Assembly: GCA_037178855.1 (NCBI GenBank)
Contig: JASJZC010000007.1
Coordinates: 3,348,001 to 3,412,000 of the forward strand
Reading direction: 5' to 3'
Origin: Oscheius sp. JU75
Taxonomy: Eukaryota; Nematoda; Chromadorea; Rhabditida; Rhabditidae
DNA: 64,000 nucleotides
Below the pieces are notes generated by a model. The model had not been told where the DNA came from, made no database searches, and saw only the letters and a list, made by a program, of their open reading frames with translations. Numbering within the stretch: the stretch's first letter is position 1; each line of letters opens with the position of its first letter. Shown one piece after another: positions 23,350 to 35,794 of this stretch. The position numbers and the translations under genes were made by a program.

Positions 23350-23708
23350 TTATTCAGGCAGGGAGTGTGAGCTGTTCTTTATTCTTTGATTGGCGGCCTC
23401 TGGCAAGGGTTGTATAACTGGGAATGCATTTTCATTGATTTTTCGTAGTCGAAGAGTATTAATGTATTGTTGAGAAGAAAGTTCTGGAAGGACTCTTGTC
23501 CTTGGCACAACCATCGATTTTGATAAGGAATCCCGTTGAAACAACAGAGCAACAACTGTTGCGCCCAAAACCCAAAAAGTGGCTACTATCGACGCGAGCT
23601 AATAAGTAGGGATCAGCCGTACGTAGTCCCGCAGTGAGTACAATGCGCTGTGTTCGGCATGCAGTTTACTCTTGACTCAAGTACAGGTTACACTTTTCTC
23701 AGTCTCAT
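23350..23708 (-). CDS. predicted 87-residue secreted or signal-anchored peptide, two exons
   Basis: Two exons: 23708-23694 (five codons, MRLRK) and 23598-23350, joined in phase 0 across a 95 nt intron with donor GTGTAA and acceptor TTATTAG. The product begins with a basic pair and a hydrophobic stretch (LASIVATFWVLGATVVALLF), typical of a signal peptide or type-II anchor. The rest is polar and includes dibasic LRLRK and an FPVIQPLPE segment. The stop codon is itself part of an AATAAA (23349-23354), an economical 3' end. No family recognised; a short peptide precursor is possible but unproven. The first exon is tiny and the donor is weak, so the start is the least certain part. Confidence 0.35.
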
Positions 23709-25870
23709 GAATTGAGCACTAAGAATTTAATGACCGTCTCGAAACAATATTCGCAACAGTCGCATGGCTTGTTGCTCAATTTATCACAACGACGTTCTGA
23801 TATCGTAGGAGGAGTACCAAGATAACGGTGCTTATACCAAGGAACTCTGAGCCGTACAATATTCTGTTTTTTCTAGTGTACGCTCTTCTATAAATGACCT
23901 AGTAATAACGCAATTTCCGCGGGTCAAGGAAACATAAATGATTAGTCTTTTAAGCACAAATGAAACAAGTAAAACCGAAGCCTAACGAGCCTTTCCACAA
24001 ATAATTGTTTAAGCAGCTGTAAAGATTTTGGACTATAGATTGAAAGGCTTTACTATCAAATGCCACACAGGGAAAAGATGCTCAGCAATTCGATAAGATG
24101 GATTAAAAACAGGCCGGTAATTAACCTAACCTCGGCAAAAGTAATAATAGATGTTAATTGCTCCCGCTGGGGTAGAGGCAATGTCTCGTAAGAAAAAAGG
24201 CGAAATATTGGTATAAATGCATCAAAGGAAGGGAGAGTATACCTAGTCCCACTAATGGATTTGTGCAAACAGTATACAGGTCAAACAACGGGTCTAGACG
24301 GCCTCATCTGTGCTGTCTGCCAACAACTCAATGTCGAAAAAGGAACTAGTGGGAGAAGCGCGCCGAACAAGGGGAAGTGCCTGATTTTTACACTTCTCCG
24401 AAAATGGAATCAATGTAGGGACATTGTACGGGACATGATGGTAGATGGCTTTCCCTTAGTGCAAGAGTGCTGGGACGGGTGGCCGACAGACGATAGAGAG
24501 TATAGAGAACACAGAGAGCGAGACGCGAAACGAGAGAACAAGAGAGTCATGAGTCAACCCGAATTCGCACAGCCGGATCACCTCGGATCTCCTCTGGAGG
24601 TCAAATGTTTCAGAATTCTTTCTTACTTTACCTAGCTTAACGTTAGTTAATTTAAAATGGATCACGACTAAAATTATAAATCGCCTGAAAACCAGATGCT
24701 GCCACTTGGCGCGTAGATGCGATCGTCCTTAGGGCACTAGCCCGTTCAGCGGCCGATATAGACTTTCGAACGTACGCGGGTGAGAACAGAAATGAAGAAA
24801 GTCGTAAAGGCCCAAAGATGCAAAACAGAAAGCTCTTAACAAAGTAGAAACATTTTGATCAGGGATGTGCGGCACCTATTAATCTGGCCAGTGTAAGAGG
24901 CCACAGGAAGACCAAAGCACAGTTAAAACTACAGAGCTTTTACTTAACTTTTTTATCATCTTACTTTATATGATTTTGGAGAGCTTATAAAGGAGATTAA
25001 CAGAATAGTTCGTTTTGTATCGGACAGGACCTAGATGAATAGAGTTTGCAAAAGCAAATTTAATGAAGAACAAATGAAGTTAATCCCAACGTACTATAAA
25101 TACGGAAGTACACAAAATGACGACTTTCTCACGGGATTTGAAGAAAAATCTTCCTGGTGTCGACACGAGACGCATTAACAGCCGGCCGTTACAACACGCG
25201 CCTGCTCCGATTTTCCATTTTGCGCTACTCTAGATAGCTTTATCATCATGATGTGTTGTCAGTGTATTAATCCCAGGTGGTATCTGATAATTAGATGCCA
25301 CTTCCGTCCCACACGAAGCTCTCAAATAAATTGAGAATGGAGGGATCGTTTTCATCATTTGAAGGAGAAATAACGAGGACTAATTCATTTTAGCTTCCGC
25401 GTCGATGGAGCACAGCTGAGCTTCCTCTGGCGACGTGTTACGCCACTGCATTCCGGAACGTTTCCTTCTCAAACGAACCAAGGGCATAATTCATGTATCG
25501 AAGCACAAATCGGAGAGTGAACGAATATTTGAGACCGAATATCTCGTGGGTGAAATTCCACATGAGTTGACTGCAAAAAATTCGCACGGGTGTTCCCCGA
25601 AGGCAAAAATATCTGGAAGAAGAAGTTCCTGGAATGGAGAAGTGCCTAAGGTTACAAAATGGTTGAAACTGTAATAAACAAACAAAGCTATCAAACATAT
25701 TCTCCGCAAAAAAATCTCTATTTTTCGTAACTATCAGTATGCAGAAGTAAACAGTACGTTTCCGCTGGTCATCGCCCGGATACAGTCGTAAACTCATGCG
25801 TGACCCTGAAGGAAGCATTGTTCGTTGTTGTTGAGCCTTACACTATTTGTGCTCTACCTTGTCAGTCGTC
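23709..25870. other. 2.2 kb without a supportable gene
   Basis: Contains a purine-rich tract (about 24485-24550, repeated GAGA/AGAG) and a 126-codon plus-strand frame (24255-24635) that reads through this low-complexity tract and has no recognised domain. The end should hold the promoter of the proline-rich gene. Confidence 0.35.
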
Positions 25871-27014
25871 ATGCTGCTCGTTTCCAGTCTTCTCCTGTCT
25901 TCAGCTCTTGCCTGTGCACCCATCATTCAAAGACGTGCGGACATATGTTTTGTATAAAATGTAACCTCATTCAGAAACAGTTGGTAATTTCGGGACAGTA
26001 CCCACCACGTCAAGCACAACATCACCGGCTGCTCCAATGAACGCTGATTATTATGGTTTGAAAAGATGAAATGAAGTTTTAACGAAGCTCTCAGACGATA
26101 TCAACCCACATCTAACCAAAATTGAACCTTTGAACCTTGCATTTACTCCCGCTTTTATGCCGAAAATGGAGAAGGGCAGTATGGTCTTGATGAAGCCTGC
26201 GCAACCGAAACCTGTGTTCTTGCCTCTGCTACCACCTATTCTACCACCAAAGCCATTAGTAGCTCCAGTCTTACGGTAAGTTGTTTATTGGTGGAAAAAC
26301 AAAATATTTCAGAGATGTTCGGCCATTACCTTTAGAGAAACATGCAAAGACATTCCCTTCCTTCTTCGATTTCTTTAAACCAGCAAATTTTCCAACCTTC
26401 CCACCAATCAAAGACGTATTTGGACATAAGGCTGATACCCCTTTTGGTTACGTAAGAACGTAGTTGTTTCAAGCATCAAATAGTTTCTAGGTGCCGCGTC
26501 TGCAGTCGCCAGTCTCTAGAAAAACAGTCTTCAAGTTCAGAACATCGCCTCCAGTGTCATGGACGTATTGCGAACCCATTTGTGGATCCGGAGATCAGGC
26601 AGTTGATTCTGAGAATGCCTTTGATAACGCACAGTTGGATATAAAAGAAGGGGTACGTCAGGTCGCGTGTCTCACACCAATTTGTTCAGCTAGCTCAAGT
26701 ATTCAGTCTGCAGCATCTCCCACCGCTACGCGATGATCAAGTACAAGTCAATGTCAGCGATATGACAATGTTAGCAAACAAACTTTTAGTATACGGCCAA
26801 ATCGACACGGCTGGAAGAGTTTGGAAAAGGATTCGATTACACGGGCTACCGCTATGAGACCATTGGCAATGCTGTAGCTTTTAGGAGACACAAAAGCGAA
26901 GCAGCTAGAAATGGAGCCTTCTATGTAGAGGTAATACAACTTTATAGTACCAGAGAGAAGTACTGTCGAAAAAAGCCCTTCTTTTGGTGCAAACCCAAAG
27001 ATTCTGGCAAATAA
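25871..27014 (+). CDS. secreted proline-rich protein, nematode-type, unrecognised family
   Basis: About six or seven exons. The ATG begins a clear signal peptide (MLLVSSLLLSSALACAP). The mature part is proline-rich (FLPLLPPILPPKPLVAPV, then FFKPANFPTFPPIKD), followed by a four-Cys-spaced region (YCEPICGS) and a more ordered C-terminal part (GYRYETIGNAVAFRRHKSEA) ending with a Cys-containing basic tail (KYCRKKPFFWCKPKDSGK). Phases agree at each joint. The last exon can be read straight through a possible 27 nt intron without changing frame. Probably an extracellular-matrix, cuticle or gut-lumen protein; I do not recognise a family. The 3' end is uncertain because an ORF on the opposite strand (26942-27289) and a plus-strand frame to 27199 also look protein-like. 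Confidence 0.6.
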
Positions 27015-27289
27015 TCGGGATATGGCATTTTATTAGCTGTGTTTTGGCTCTCTTCAAACAACTTAATCATAAACACCCTTATATCGGGGACAGATACGGT
27101 CTCCGTCACTTCAACGAACTTTTTCAGGTCAAGGTTGAAATTCAACACAACAACATAAACAGTGCTGTTCTCAAACAAGTGGCAAACAAGGTACGCTAAT
27201 CGCGTCAGTTTAAATTGGAAGTCATTGTAGCTCTTCTCTTTTCTCCAACTGTCTAAGGGAGCCAGATTACCTGAAGCCATTGAAGTCAT
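26942..27289 (-). CDS. possible 115-residue ORF antisense to the 3' end of the proline-rich gene
   Basis: Uninterrupted ATG frame. Contains FQFKLTRLAYLVCHLFENST and LDLKKFVEVTETVSVPDIRV, a hydrophobic-rich composition without a recognised motif. It overlaps the last exon of the gene at 25871-27014, so only one of the two 3' models may be right, or this is a chance frame. No splice partner or polyadenylation signal decides it. Confidence 0.2.
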   Translation of the reverse strand: MTSMASGNLAPLDSWRKEKSYNDFQFKLTRLAYLVCHLFENSTVYVVVLNFNLDLKKFVEVTETVSVPDIRVFMIKLFEESQNTANKMPYPDYLPESLGLHQKKGFFRQYFSLVL

Positions 27290-30081
27290 ATCTGAATAAA
27301 CTTTTGTTCAAATGCCAGAATTTTCGGTTTCCTTCTTCTTCCTGGATCATGTGGATTTGCAGGCAGGGATTAGTTGTTTAACCTAAGCTATAGAGGGATT
27401 TGCAAGCTCTCAAGTTGTATAAACTTTTGAAAGCTTCTACTTTTTAAACGTTCCTGTCTGCTACTTATTATACTCACCGACCGAGTGGATATCAGCTTTT
27501 CTACGTCATCTCCAGAAGTATCAGTCTATACCGTATAGTATCAAGTATCTGCTGCCTTGACCTTGTCGTTTGGTTGCGCCAAAGGTAATTCGAAGGACGG
27601 AATCACATTGTCCTCTCGCAAAACCACGTCTTGTTGTTCTTTATCAAACAAGGCTCAATCCAAGGGAAAGTCTCATTAGCTAGAAATATTTGAAATCGCT
27701 TCTACTTTTATGCAAAACGTTCTCTCTCCTGCTAATATTCTTACCTTTGAGTTTTTGCATCTTAAGCTGCTATTCATTGTGAGAAGTAGTTGTTTGGGTT
27801 CTGGATTTCTTCTACAAAAACAGACTAATAAAAGAGTGCTCAAGTTCATATTTCGAACTCTTCTCATTATATATCAACAATTTTAATTTGAGTACATAAC
27901 GAGCACACAGCATTAATGCTAATTAAACCTTTCCGATGCTTCGATTGATTTTCGATTGTGGACAAAATTATGCCCTTTTGCGACTTCTTAGTCTCGTACA
28001 AAATAACGTGGTAGGTGTCCCTGAATGAAGACGCAGATGGCATGCCGGCAGTCCAGCGCGTTTATCTCGCTTCTATCTGGCATCTTTTGTGCGAACCGGT
28101 CTCTTTCCCTCGGTCCACAATGTTGCTACGCGCCAACCTCTGCGCGACCCGCCCCGTTCAATCGATACCATGTGATGCGTGTTGCCTTCGCGCATCGTCT
28201 TGTTTAACTATGCAGTAGCAGTTGTTCTTTAACGGCCAATTTCAGATAATTATCTCGATCCTTTTTCTCATCACATTTCAATTAACTTTTTACAATTACG
28301 CTATCATTCAACTCGTAGCAAAGAGTCAAAAGCGAGCTCGTCAACTTCTGAAATACCTGAAACATTCTTATCAGTTGAGCAGAAACTCAGTTTATCATTG
28401 ATTACGGCTGTCATTTCTGGAACAATGCTGTTTGATTTGACTGTTCTAGCTTCGCAAACATGCCATTCGAAAGTGCACATCAACTATTCCTTTTCTGCTA
28501 ATTTGTTAACAGTCTCCGGGACGTTGTTCCTCTTGTATGCACACCTGGCCCATTGAATCCTGTTTCGTCCTCTTTTCGCAACATTTCGAAAAGAAGAACT
28601 TATTTCCCTCGGATCGTAAATCAGTTATTTCCTAAGGAGCTGTAATTGTATGATCTGTAGCTGATGTCATATCGCTTAGAGAAAGGCGAGCCGACCACAT
28701 CTTGTTCTGGTCGTCCATTTCTCGCCTCCTTACCTATTCCAAAACAATGGCCCTATCTTTTTGCTTCTCACAGCTGATTGTCAAAGGATTGACAAGGGAT
28801 TTCTTTTCCGCCTTTTTCTTCAACTTGGCTGTCGTTTAATACAGCTTTGATTTTCTTCTTGATTAGAGACGATAGACTTGCTTTCAAAAGATTATTCCCC
28901 TTAAAAGCCCGTGATCTTCTGTTCTCCGCACATTCCTACCAAAACAGCCTTTCCTTCTACGGCGAACATCTGTCTCCTCTTTTTTTTATGAGATTTGAAT
29001 CCGCATCTGTGGATCCCATTCCCTTCTCGGTCCAACGTTCTTCTATATCAACACTTTTGCATTCTTGTTTTTATCAATGCGTAATTTTTAGCCTTCAATC
29101 CTTTGCTCCCACACATTTTGTGCGCATCCACGCATTATTTTATGGGAGATTGGCCATATTCTGTGTTCGTCCTTCACTTGGAGAGTCTAACGGCACCTCG
29201 CCGTGTTTTTGTGGTGTGAACAGACTGAGAGTGCTACATGGTTTTCCTAGGCGATATGGCTTTATCGGCTGAGGACAAAGCCATAAATCAATCAGGCCTC
29301 CCATCGAATTCCGACAGTTATTTGTACTTTTCTTTCCCTGCTGCTTCTTCAATGCCGATGTTTACTCTTTTGTTGCGAACGACCACGCCCCAGAAACCTT
29401 TACCCCCGCTTGATCTGCCGCTATTGACTGGCACATTTGATACTTGGAGCATTTGTCTTTTTCTCAGGAGTTTTTCCAATAATTTTCGCGAGATTTGTGG
29501 GGAATCGCGGTCTGTTGATCCTGATTTTTAATTCTTGGGGCGATAGTGACACCGATTGGATTGCTTATATCGAGAAATCAAACAGAAAGGTCAGATTTAG
29601 CGCCAGTGCACAATGTTTGTCGTCAACAATCGGCTGAAGCACTCACTTCCCGACCCTTTTCCTGTGTTCATAGTTTTGATGAGCTGTTGCGTTGCGGTTA
29701 AGATCAAAAACTTTGCCTCATTTGACCAGATTTCTAAGCGGGGGTGAATTTCTCATAAAAATACATAATTTATAATGAGACTCAAATGGAATTTACCCAC
29801 ACACAAACACCACGCGTAATTGATTATCGCAGAATCATAGGCTTCATCAATCTCGTAGTGTGTTTGCCGATAATGAATGCGAATGATTGCGCGGTACGGT
29901 CTAGGGCTGTGAGAGTCCGTTGATGTCAGCATAATATGGAAAATGACATCAGGCCTCCTCTAAATCCGGGATCCTTAACTCTCCTAACTGCATCAGAAAG
30001 GCGCCAGTCGCAAAAACAACGTTTCTCAATCTCTTGTTCTTGCTTTCAAAGTTGAATGCGATCTATTCAGGCTACGATGCA
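27290..30081. other. 2.8 kb without a supportable gene
   Basis: T-rich plus-strand frames (for example 28847-29272) have no ATG of good context and no domain. Nothing repetitive was recognised. The end includes the promoter of the following plus-strand gene. Confidence 0.4.
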
Positions 30082-31011
30082 ATGAACACAAGTATCGATA
30101 GTGCCGGTAGTGATCTCCACAAGAGGTTCCATTCCAAGACCATTATGAACATTCTTCGGCGAGCTTTCAGCTTCCGTCGAAGAAATCGTGGGGCTGGTCA
30201 GGAAGGTTTGTTCAACCCTTCTCAATGAGACGACCTTGAACCTTTCAGATGAGAAAAGCAGCAACTCGGTAAACATCTCCAATAGCAGCACCACACACAG
30301 CCAGCAATCTTCGCCTTCTCCAATTAGTGAGCACTGCTCGTTTTTACAGGAAATCCTAATTTTAGGCAGCGATATTGCATCAACCTCTCGTGATTCTTTA
30401 ACTTTTCATGATGTGCATTCCGTCTACGAGGATCCATTTGTTTCGATCACCTCTGACGGACACATTTATGCCAAGTTTTACTATGAATTCAATCCTCGCA
30501 TCGAGTTCCGAATTGAAGACATCCATCTCGGACACGTGGTAAGCATTTATCATCTGGTTCATGCCAACCTTCGACCTTTTTTCAGCGCAGATCCTCGCGG
30601 ATCATACAGATTTCTGAAATTAGGGATATGCATTTTGCCACCTTCTACGACGTGAACAATCCGGAGACATGTAAATCCTGGGGAATCACTCGCAATGATG
30701 TTTGGTGGGCCAGTCATGCCAACAGGTATTTCAGCATCGTAACCATTGAAACTGTGTTTCCAGAACTAATTCTGTGAACCGATATGCCAGTGTTGTTGTC
30801 AACGACGGCATGTCCATCAAGGCTGGCTTTTCTGTTGTCAATCTGGAAGCTTTTGTGACCACGTTGAAGGTTCTGGGTCTTTCCCCGAACTGCAGGTATT
30901 TCGCCAACATAAATGTTGTAGTTTGTTCTTTTCAGCTTTCACAAAGGTGTTCCCAGTCCTCCCATCAACCGCTGTCAGATTCCCTTTATCGATGACGAGA
31001 AAACGGACTAA
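30082..31011 (+). CDS. conserved-looking aromatic-rich protein with WWA motif, unknown function
   Basis: Six exons, about 230 residues. An acceptor (TATTCAG) lies 11 nt before the ATG. A basic N-terminal helix-like part (ILRRAFSFRRRNRG) and a Ser/Thr/Gln-rich linker precede a compact domain: VYEDPFVSITSDGHIYAKFY, then RIEFRIEDIHLGHVRRSSR, then CKSWGITRNDVWWASHANR, a strand VVVNDGMSIKAGFSVVNLEA and a C-terminal helix (FVTTLKVLGL). The order of strands then a final helix and the regular aromatic spacing are reminiscent of a PH-like fold, but I do not recognise the family. Soluble, cytosolic by absence of a signal peptide. All splice joints are in phase, which supports the gene even without homology. 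Confidence 0.6.
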
Positions 31012-31509
31012 GTAGTGAGTAACTTCTTCTTCCATTTTCATTTCATTTTTAGTTGTATCTTGTGGTGTTGTCCACGTAAACTCTCAGGGCTTCTATTGGT
31101 CTCCATTCCATATCTCAACTTCGAGTATCATCACTCTCTTTAACTGCTACAGGTGTCCCCACCGAAACGATTACCTCTTGCCAGCATTTGAGTATATCCG
31201 TTGTTGTTTTGTTCAACAAATTGCTAGGCACAAGCATTTCACCTCTTTAAGCACTTATAATTGGTCTCAACTTGTCAATATCTCATGATTCGCCATTTCA
31301 CAGAAGTACCATATAGCTGATGAATGAAAATAGTATCATCTTTATTACGCCGTGAAAAGTTTAATAGCTTATAAGTGAAATAGAAAAGGGTGACACATCA
31401 CAAATTGTGCGCGAAATTAGAAACTGGAGAGGTTCGAATGTATGACAGTACCTGTTTTGAACACTTTTGATTAATATTCTTTAACCGGGGAAGACTATGC
31501 TCTAATAAG
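31012..31509. other. 3' flanks of two convergent genes
   Basis: About 500 bases between the stop of the aromatic-rich gene (plus) and the stop of acetoacetyl-CoA synthetase (minus). Contains a minus-strand AATAAA. No gene seen. Confidence 0.5.
31341..31346 (-). terminator. poly(A) signal AATAAA, acetoacetyl-CoA synthetase gene
   Basis: Minus-strand AATAAA about 165 nt after the stop codon at 31510; the most likely cleavage signal of that gene. Confidence 0.45.
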
Positions 31510-34093
31510 TTAATTCTGCTGAATACGGAAGCGGACGTAGTAATCAAGAGAGTCCGGATTCCGCAGAGAAGAGGCTTTCTGCACGGGATAACCGTTGATA
31601 ATCTGCTTAACTGCCATCTCCACCTTCTTGCCGGAGTTTGTGTACTGAAAGTGCGCATTATGAAGATATCATTCATCACACCCTACCGGAATATCAGGGA
31701 CCGTATGAACGGCATTGGGAACGTGTCTGGGAGACATCATGGTACGAATCGAAACAGCAAGCTTCTTCTTCAAATCATCGGTCAAGTTCGCGTCCTTTGC
31801 CATTTTGACAAAAAGAATAATGTGTTCGTCCTCGTCTTTGGGGCTGAAACTATTGGAATGAACAAAAGTGGCATTTTCTAACATGTTCTGTCCCGCAACA
31901 ATGCAATCCTCGAACTCGGCAAATGTTTCGACCACGGAGTAGATTTCAGCTGTTCCTATCCGGACACCTCCACGGTTAAGCGTTGCATCACTTCTGCCCA
32001 GCATCACCACACCTCCAGTTTCGTTGTTGATCTGGCAAAAATCACCGTGAGCCCAGATACCATCGAATCTTAAAACTGTCTATAAAAAAGATGCATTTGC
32101 ATTATTTACCGTTCAAAATATGCCTTCTTGTACTTGGCGTGATCCTTGTCGTTGACAAAATGAGAGGGCATTGAAGGAAAGGGCGTTTTGCAGACAAGTT
32201 CTCCTTGTTCGTCCACAACTGACTTTCCTGGAAACAGTTTTATAGTTTTAACCATAATTATATACCGTTTTCATCGTACGCATGAATGTCCATTCCAAGA
32301 TAAAGACATTGACATTCTCCAGCAAAAACTGGCAGAGAAAGGGATGATCCCATGAAGCAGCCAATAATATCGGTCCCGCCAGAAATAGAGCCAATCACTT
32401 GCTGAAACAACATTTATCATAAAATATCAGTCAACTCACTCCAGGAGCAATGCTACGGTTGATGAATTCGAAAGCGGCCGGTTTGAGAGGAGAGCCTGTA
32501 GAGTAGACTAGGCGCAGGTTGCTCAGGTCATAAAGTGAATCTGACGTAAACATAGAAAAAATCGTACATTCACCTACTGAAATCAATGTCCATCTTGGTG
32601 TACTCGTCGTACAGCTTGGCACCCATTCCGAGAATGGTAGCCTTCGTTTTCGAAGCAATCTTGGGAAGGATGTGCTGGTCGGGCTCGAGAGGACTTTCGT
32701 CGAAAAGAACGATGCAACCTCCACAGATCAGAAAGCTCATCAACCTGAATAAATGCAATAAAATAACTTTCTGTTTTGCCTACCAGTTCCACATCATCCA
32801 GCCACAGGTTGTGTAAAAAAACATTCGGTCATTAGCTCGAGAATCTCCTTGGATCAGGTGCTCTTCGGCGTGCTTCAACAGCGTTCCGCCGACTGAATGG
32901 ACAATTCCTTTCGGAACACCAGTGGTTCCGCTCGAGAACATAACAAAAAGAGGATGGTTGAATAGAACCTAGATATATATTTGAAAGAAATAATGAAATG
33001 TACCTGCTCATACTTGAACTCGGCGGAAGGATCCATAGTTTTCATGAAATCGCTCCAGAGGGTCCATTTCTCAGCATTGGCATAGACAGAAATGTCAATA
33101 TCAGTTTTCAAGTTGTTGATGAGAACAACTTTTTCCAAAGAAGGCAGACCTTAAACCGTGGAAAATCGAAGAAACATGAACAAAGTTACCGGAAACGATT
33201 TCGTTCAGCTTGTCAGTCAAGTCGAAGCGTTTTCCTTTGTAAGTGACAGCTTCAACGGTAAATAGAACCTTGGGTTTGACCTAGTAAAACTATAGACAAA
33301 ATTGATGCGTTATTCTACCTGTCTGAATCGGTCCAAGACTCCATTAGGTCCGAAATCGACCGAAGCCGAACACCAGGTTGCTCCAATGGCGGCTGTTGCG
33401 TACATGGCAACTGCTGTTTCGTAAGAGTTTGGCAAAAAGCCGCAGACATAGTCTCCAACTTTCACGCCTGAACAAAACAATAGATAAGAAACAACCTGAC
33501 TGTACCTAGGTTTCTGAGAGAAGTTCCGACAGACTGAACATCATTGCGAAGCTCTTTATATGTGTGGCTGACAATGTCCGCCAAAGATCCTGAGACATCT
33601 TGTTAAACTAACTTTGCAAGAAAAACATACGCGCACTGATGAACGCAATATCATCGATTTTGCCTTTGGAGAGAATGTTTTCTGCATAGTTCAGTTTGGC
33701 TCCTTCAAACCATTTGGGAAACTCTGCGATGCCCTTGGAGACATTGATGGGTTCAGTCTGCATTACGTTTTTATGGCTGGTCAAACAGAAAGCGAAAAAA
33801 AAGAAACAGCAACTCACATTAGAACTAAGATCGATAATCAAGCCTGTAAATTCTACAAGAGTAGACCAGAACTCGGCATAATGATCGCAACTCCATCGGT
33901 GAAGAGATCGGTAATCAGCTGAATATATAAATTTAAAAAAAAAAGTTAACCAACGCAGTGAAACGTTGTACTTCTTCTCTATGACCGACTTCAGCTGCGT
34001 CTCAGCAATATCCAAGTTTGCAGGAGGTTGGTAGAAGGGAACTGAAGCCTTATCCACAAGTTTATGTTCATTACCATTGATTTCGGCTGTCAT
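31510..34093 (-). CDS. acetoacetyl-CoA synthetase (AACS; C. elegans SUR-5 family)
   Basis: About 14 exons, roughly 660 residues, the usual length. A TTTGCAG acceptor lies 1 nt before the ATG. The ANL-superfamily adenylation motifs are clear: phosphate loop [27 protein letters not shown] downstream, the hinge/A8 region [20 protein letters not shown], and the A10 catalytic lysine in [12 protein letters not shown] near the C-terminus. The N-terminal cap has [14 protein letters not shown], typical of acetoacetyl- and acetyl-CoA synthetases. The RGGVRIGT plus C-terminal layout is that of acetoacetyl-CoA synthetase rather than acetyl-CoA synthetase. The cytosolic enzyme activates acetoacetate with ATP and CoA, feeding ketone bodies into sterol and fatty-acid synthesis. 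Nothing looks broken, so an active enzyme is expected. Confidence 0.92.
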
Positions 34094-35327
34094 CCTGCAA
34101 ATCCGATGTCTGAGGAGATGGAGGGGTAGGGAACTAGAAGAAAAAAGTTCAAAATGATATACAAATGACAGGATGAGTTCGCAATTGAGCGCAATTACGT
34201 GCAGGTGCGTGGAAGGACACTCTGCAAATGCTTTTGTTGACTTTCCATTTTGCCCTCACTCTACGAGTTGCAAAATCAATGAGGATCAGAGCTCTGAAGT
34301 ACAACATTTTTCCGGTAGCAGGATTAGTGTGTTTTTCTTGTTTTGCAAATCAATGAGACTCTAGTTATGGGCAACAGAAAACGGGTAGGTATGTAGGTAG
34401 CTAAGGGTCTTGAAAGGTCGCGGCCGTGAGCGACGAGACGCTGTAAAGTTCAATTCTCAGCTGGGCATTCAACGTAAGGAACATTTTTTATGCGCCTGAT
34501 AGAACTTGGATCGAAGAAAAGGTTCTGTGAAATGGGAAGGGAGGCGGGAAGAATGGCGCGAGATGCTTAATAGCCGGTGGGCAGATTTGCCCAAAGAACT
34601 GATGGTGTGGCGTGGTCCGATAGCATCGCTGCCTTGTCGTTGTCATCACTGATGTACGTTGTGTGATTTTTTTATCTGCTGAAATAAACTGTTTATTTGT
34701 CGGGGGTCTCGCGGTTAATGTCTCTACTTTTGTAAATGGCTACTATTGATCGTGCGACCCTTCACCGTTCGATTTAGATTAGCTTTGGCTTAGGGACACT
34801 TCTTATACTGTTCCTTACAGTTTTTACAATATACCTCCCTTCTTTCTACTAGAATACGACCCCCTAAAGTTTAGGCGTCTTTGAACTGAAAACAAAAGGC
34901 TTGTCTGGGATTAAAAAAGAGCGTGATTGTATGAGATAAGAATGTCTGTCGTTCTGTTCGAAGGTGGGCCAAAAATGACAAAAATGCGGAGCATGATAGT
35001 TTTGGATAGTCTTTAAAAACAACAACTTTCTCAGTTAGAGAGCTAAAACTTACGAAATTGCTCCTAAGACTTCTGCCAAACTTGCAAGAACCTTTTGCAT
35101 CTGGAAATTCATCAAATGCTCAAGGTTTGCATAGTTTTGCATGGAAGAAGTGAAGCATACAACATGCTACCATAAACTACATATTTGACTGACATGGGTT
35201 GCTTGACAATAAATCTGTGGAGCTTGCTAATGTAGTAATTAGACAGAAACATGATAATACGTTTTAACTTTATCAGAAAGATCTACTTTGCTGATACTTT
35301 TTATTATATAGAACTGTTTTTGTACAT
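34094..35327. other. 1.2 kb intergenic: synthetase promoter side and saposin-like 3' flank
   Basis: No coding frame with support. Includes short GTAGGTATGTAGGTAG-type microrepeats near 34385-34402 and a minus-strand AATAAA at 35300-35305 belonging to the next gene. Confidence 0.45.
35300..35305 (-). terminator. poly(A) signal AATAAA of saposin-like gene
   Basis: Minus-strand AATAAA 23 nt after the stop codon of the saposin-like gene. Confidence 0.65.
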
Positions 35328-35690
35328 TTAGCAAGCGTGTTCATAGGTGCAGACGTCCTTCGGGGCAGTTCCGCTTTCCAACTCCTTGATAATGTTTCCG
35401 AGCTCTTTCTGGGCATAGGCGGGGCAACCATACTGACCGGCTTTTCCAGTTATGATCTTCTCACACTCCTGGATAAAATCCTGAAAGAAACATTGGTAAC
35501 TATAAACGAAATGATTACGTTTTCAATAGCTTGTGTATCTTTTCCAAGAGCGGGTGCAGCGACTCTCACAGCGATTTCGCACATTTCACACTCGATAATG
35601 CTGTCATTGCTGGTGATGACCTCAGGCTTGACGACGACGAAAGCGCTAACAGCAGCGACACTGAGAGCAAGAACAAGAAGAGAGTGCATC
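35328..35690 (-). CDS. saposin-like (SapB-domain) secreted protein
   Basis: Two exons separated by one short intron (near 35482-35520), about 107 residues. The start is set by the signal peptide MHSLLVLALSVAAVSA; earlier codons in the same frame are ignored. The mature part has six cysteines in SapB order: CEMC, then QEC, YGC, DVC and a final HAC immediately before TAA, with amphipathic segments between (VRVAAPALGKDTQAIEN). Such proteins bind or disrupt lipids. Nematode members (caenopores/SPP) are often made in the intestine and can permeabilise bacterial membranes. The family assignment rests on cysteine spacing and size; whether it is lytic is not visible. Upstream lie a TATA box and two GATA-type sites, consistent with strong intestinal expression. 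Confidence 0.85.
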
Positions 35691-35780
35691 TTGATGAAGA
35701 CTGGGAACAGGTAGCACAAAGGAGAGTTTTTGTGATTGATTCTTTGTTAGCAAAGATAATGTTCGGAGTCTTGGCCGATA

Positions 35781-35790
35781 GCTTTATACC
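35781..35790 (-). promoter_or_regulatory. TATA box, saposin-like gene
   Basis: Minus-strand GGTATAAAGC about 95 nt before the ATG, properly placed for a short 5' leader. Canonical TATA boxes are visible for few other genes here. Confidence 0.55.
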
Positions 35791-35794
35791 AAAT

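Noticed and set aside
24255-24635. 126-codon frame with LICAVCQQL, resembling half of a zinc finger
   Set aside because: Only one CxxC, the second half is a translated GA-rich tract, and no adjoining exons are in phase.
28847-29272. 141-codon plus-strand frame in an intergenic region
   Set aside because: No ATG start, hydrophobic residues come from T-rich sequence, no domain or splice support.
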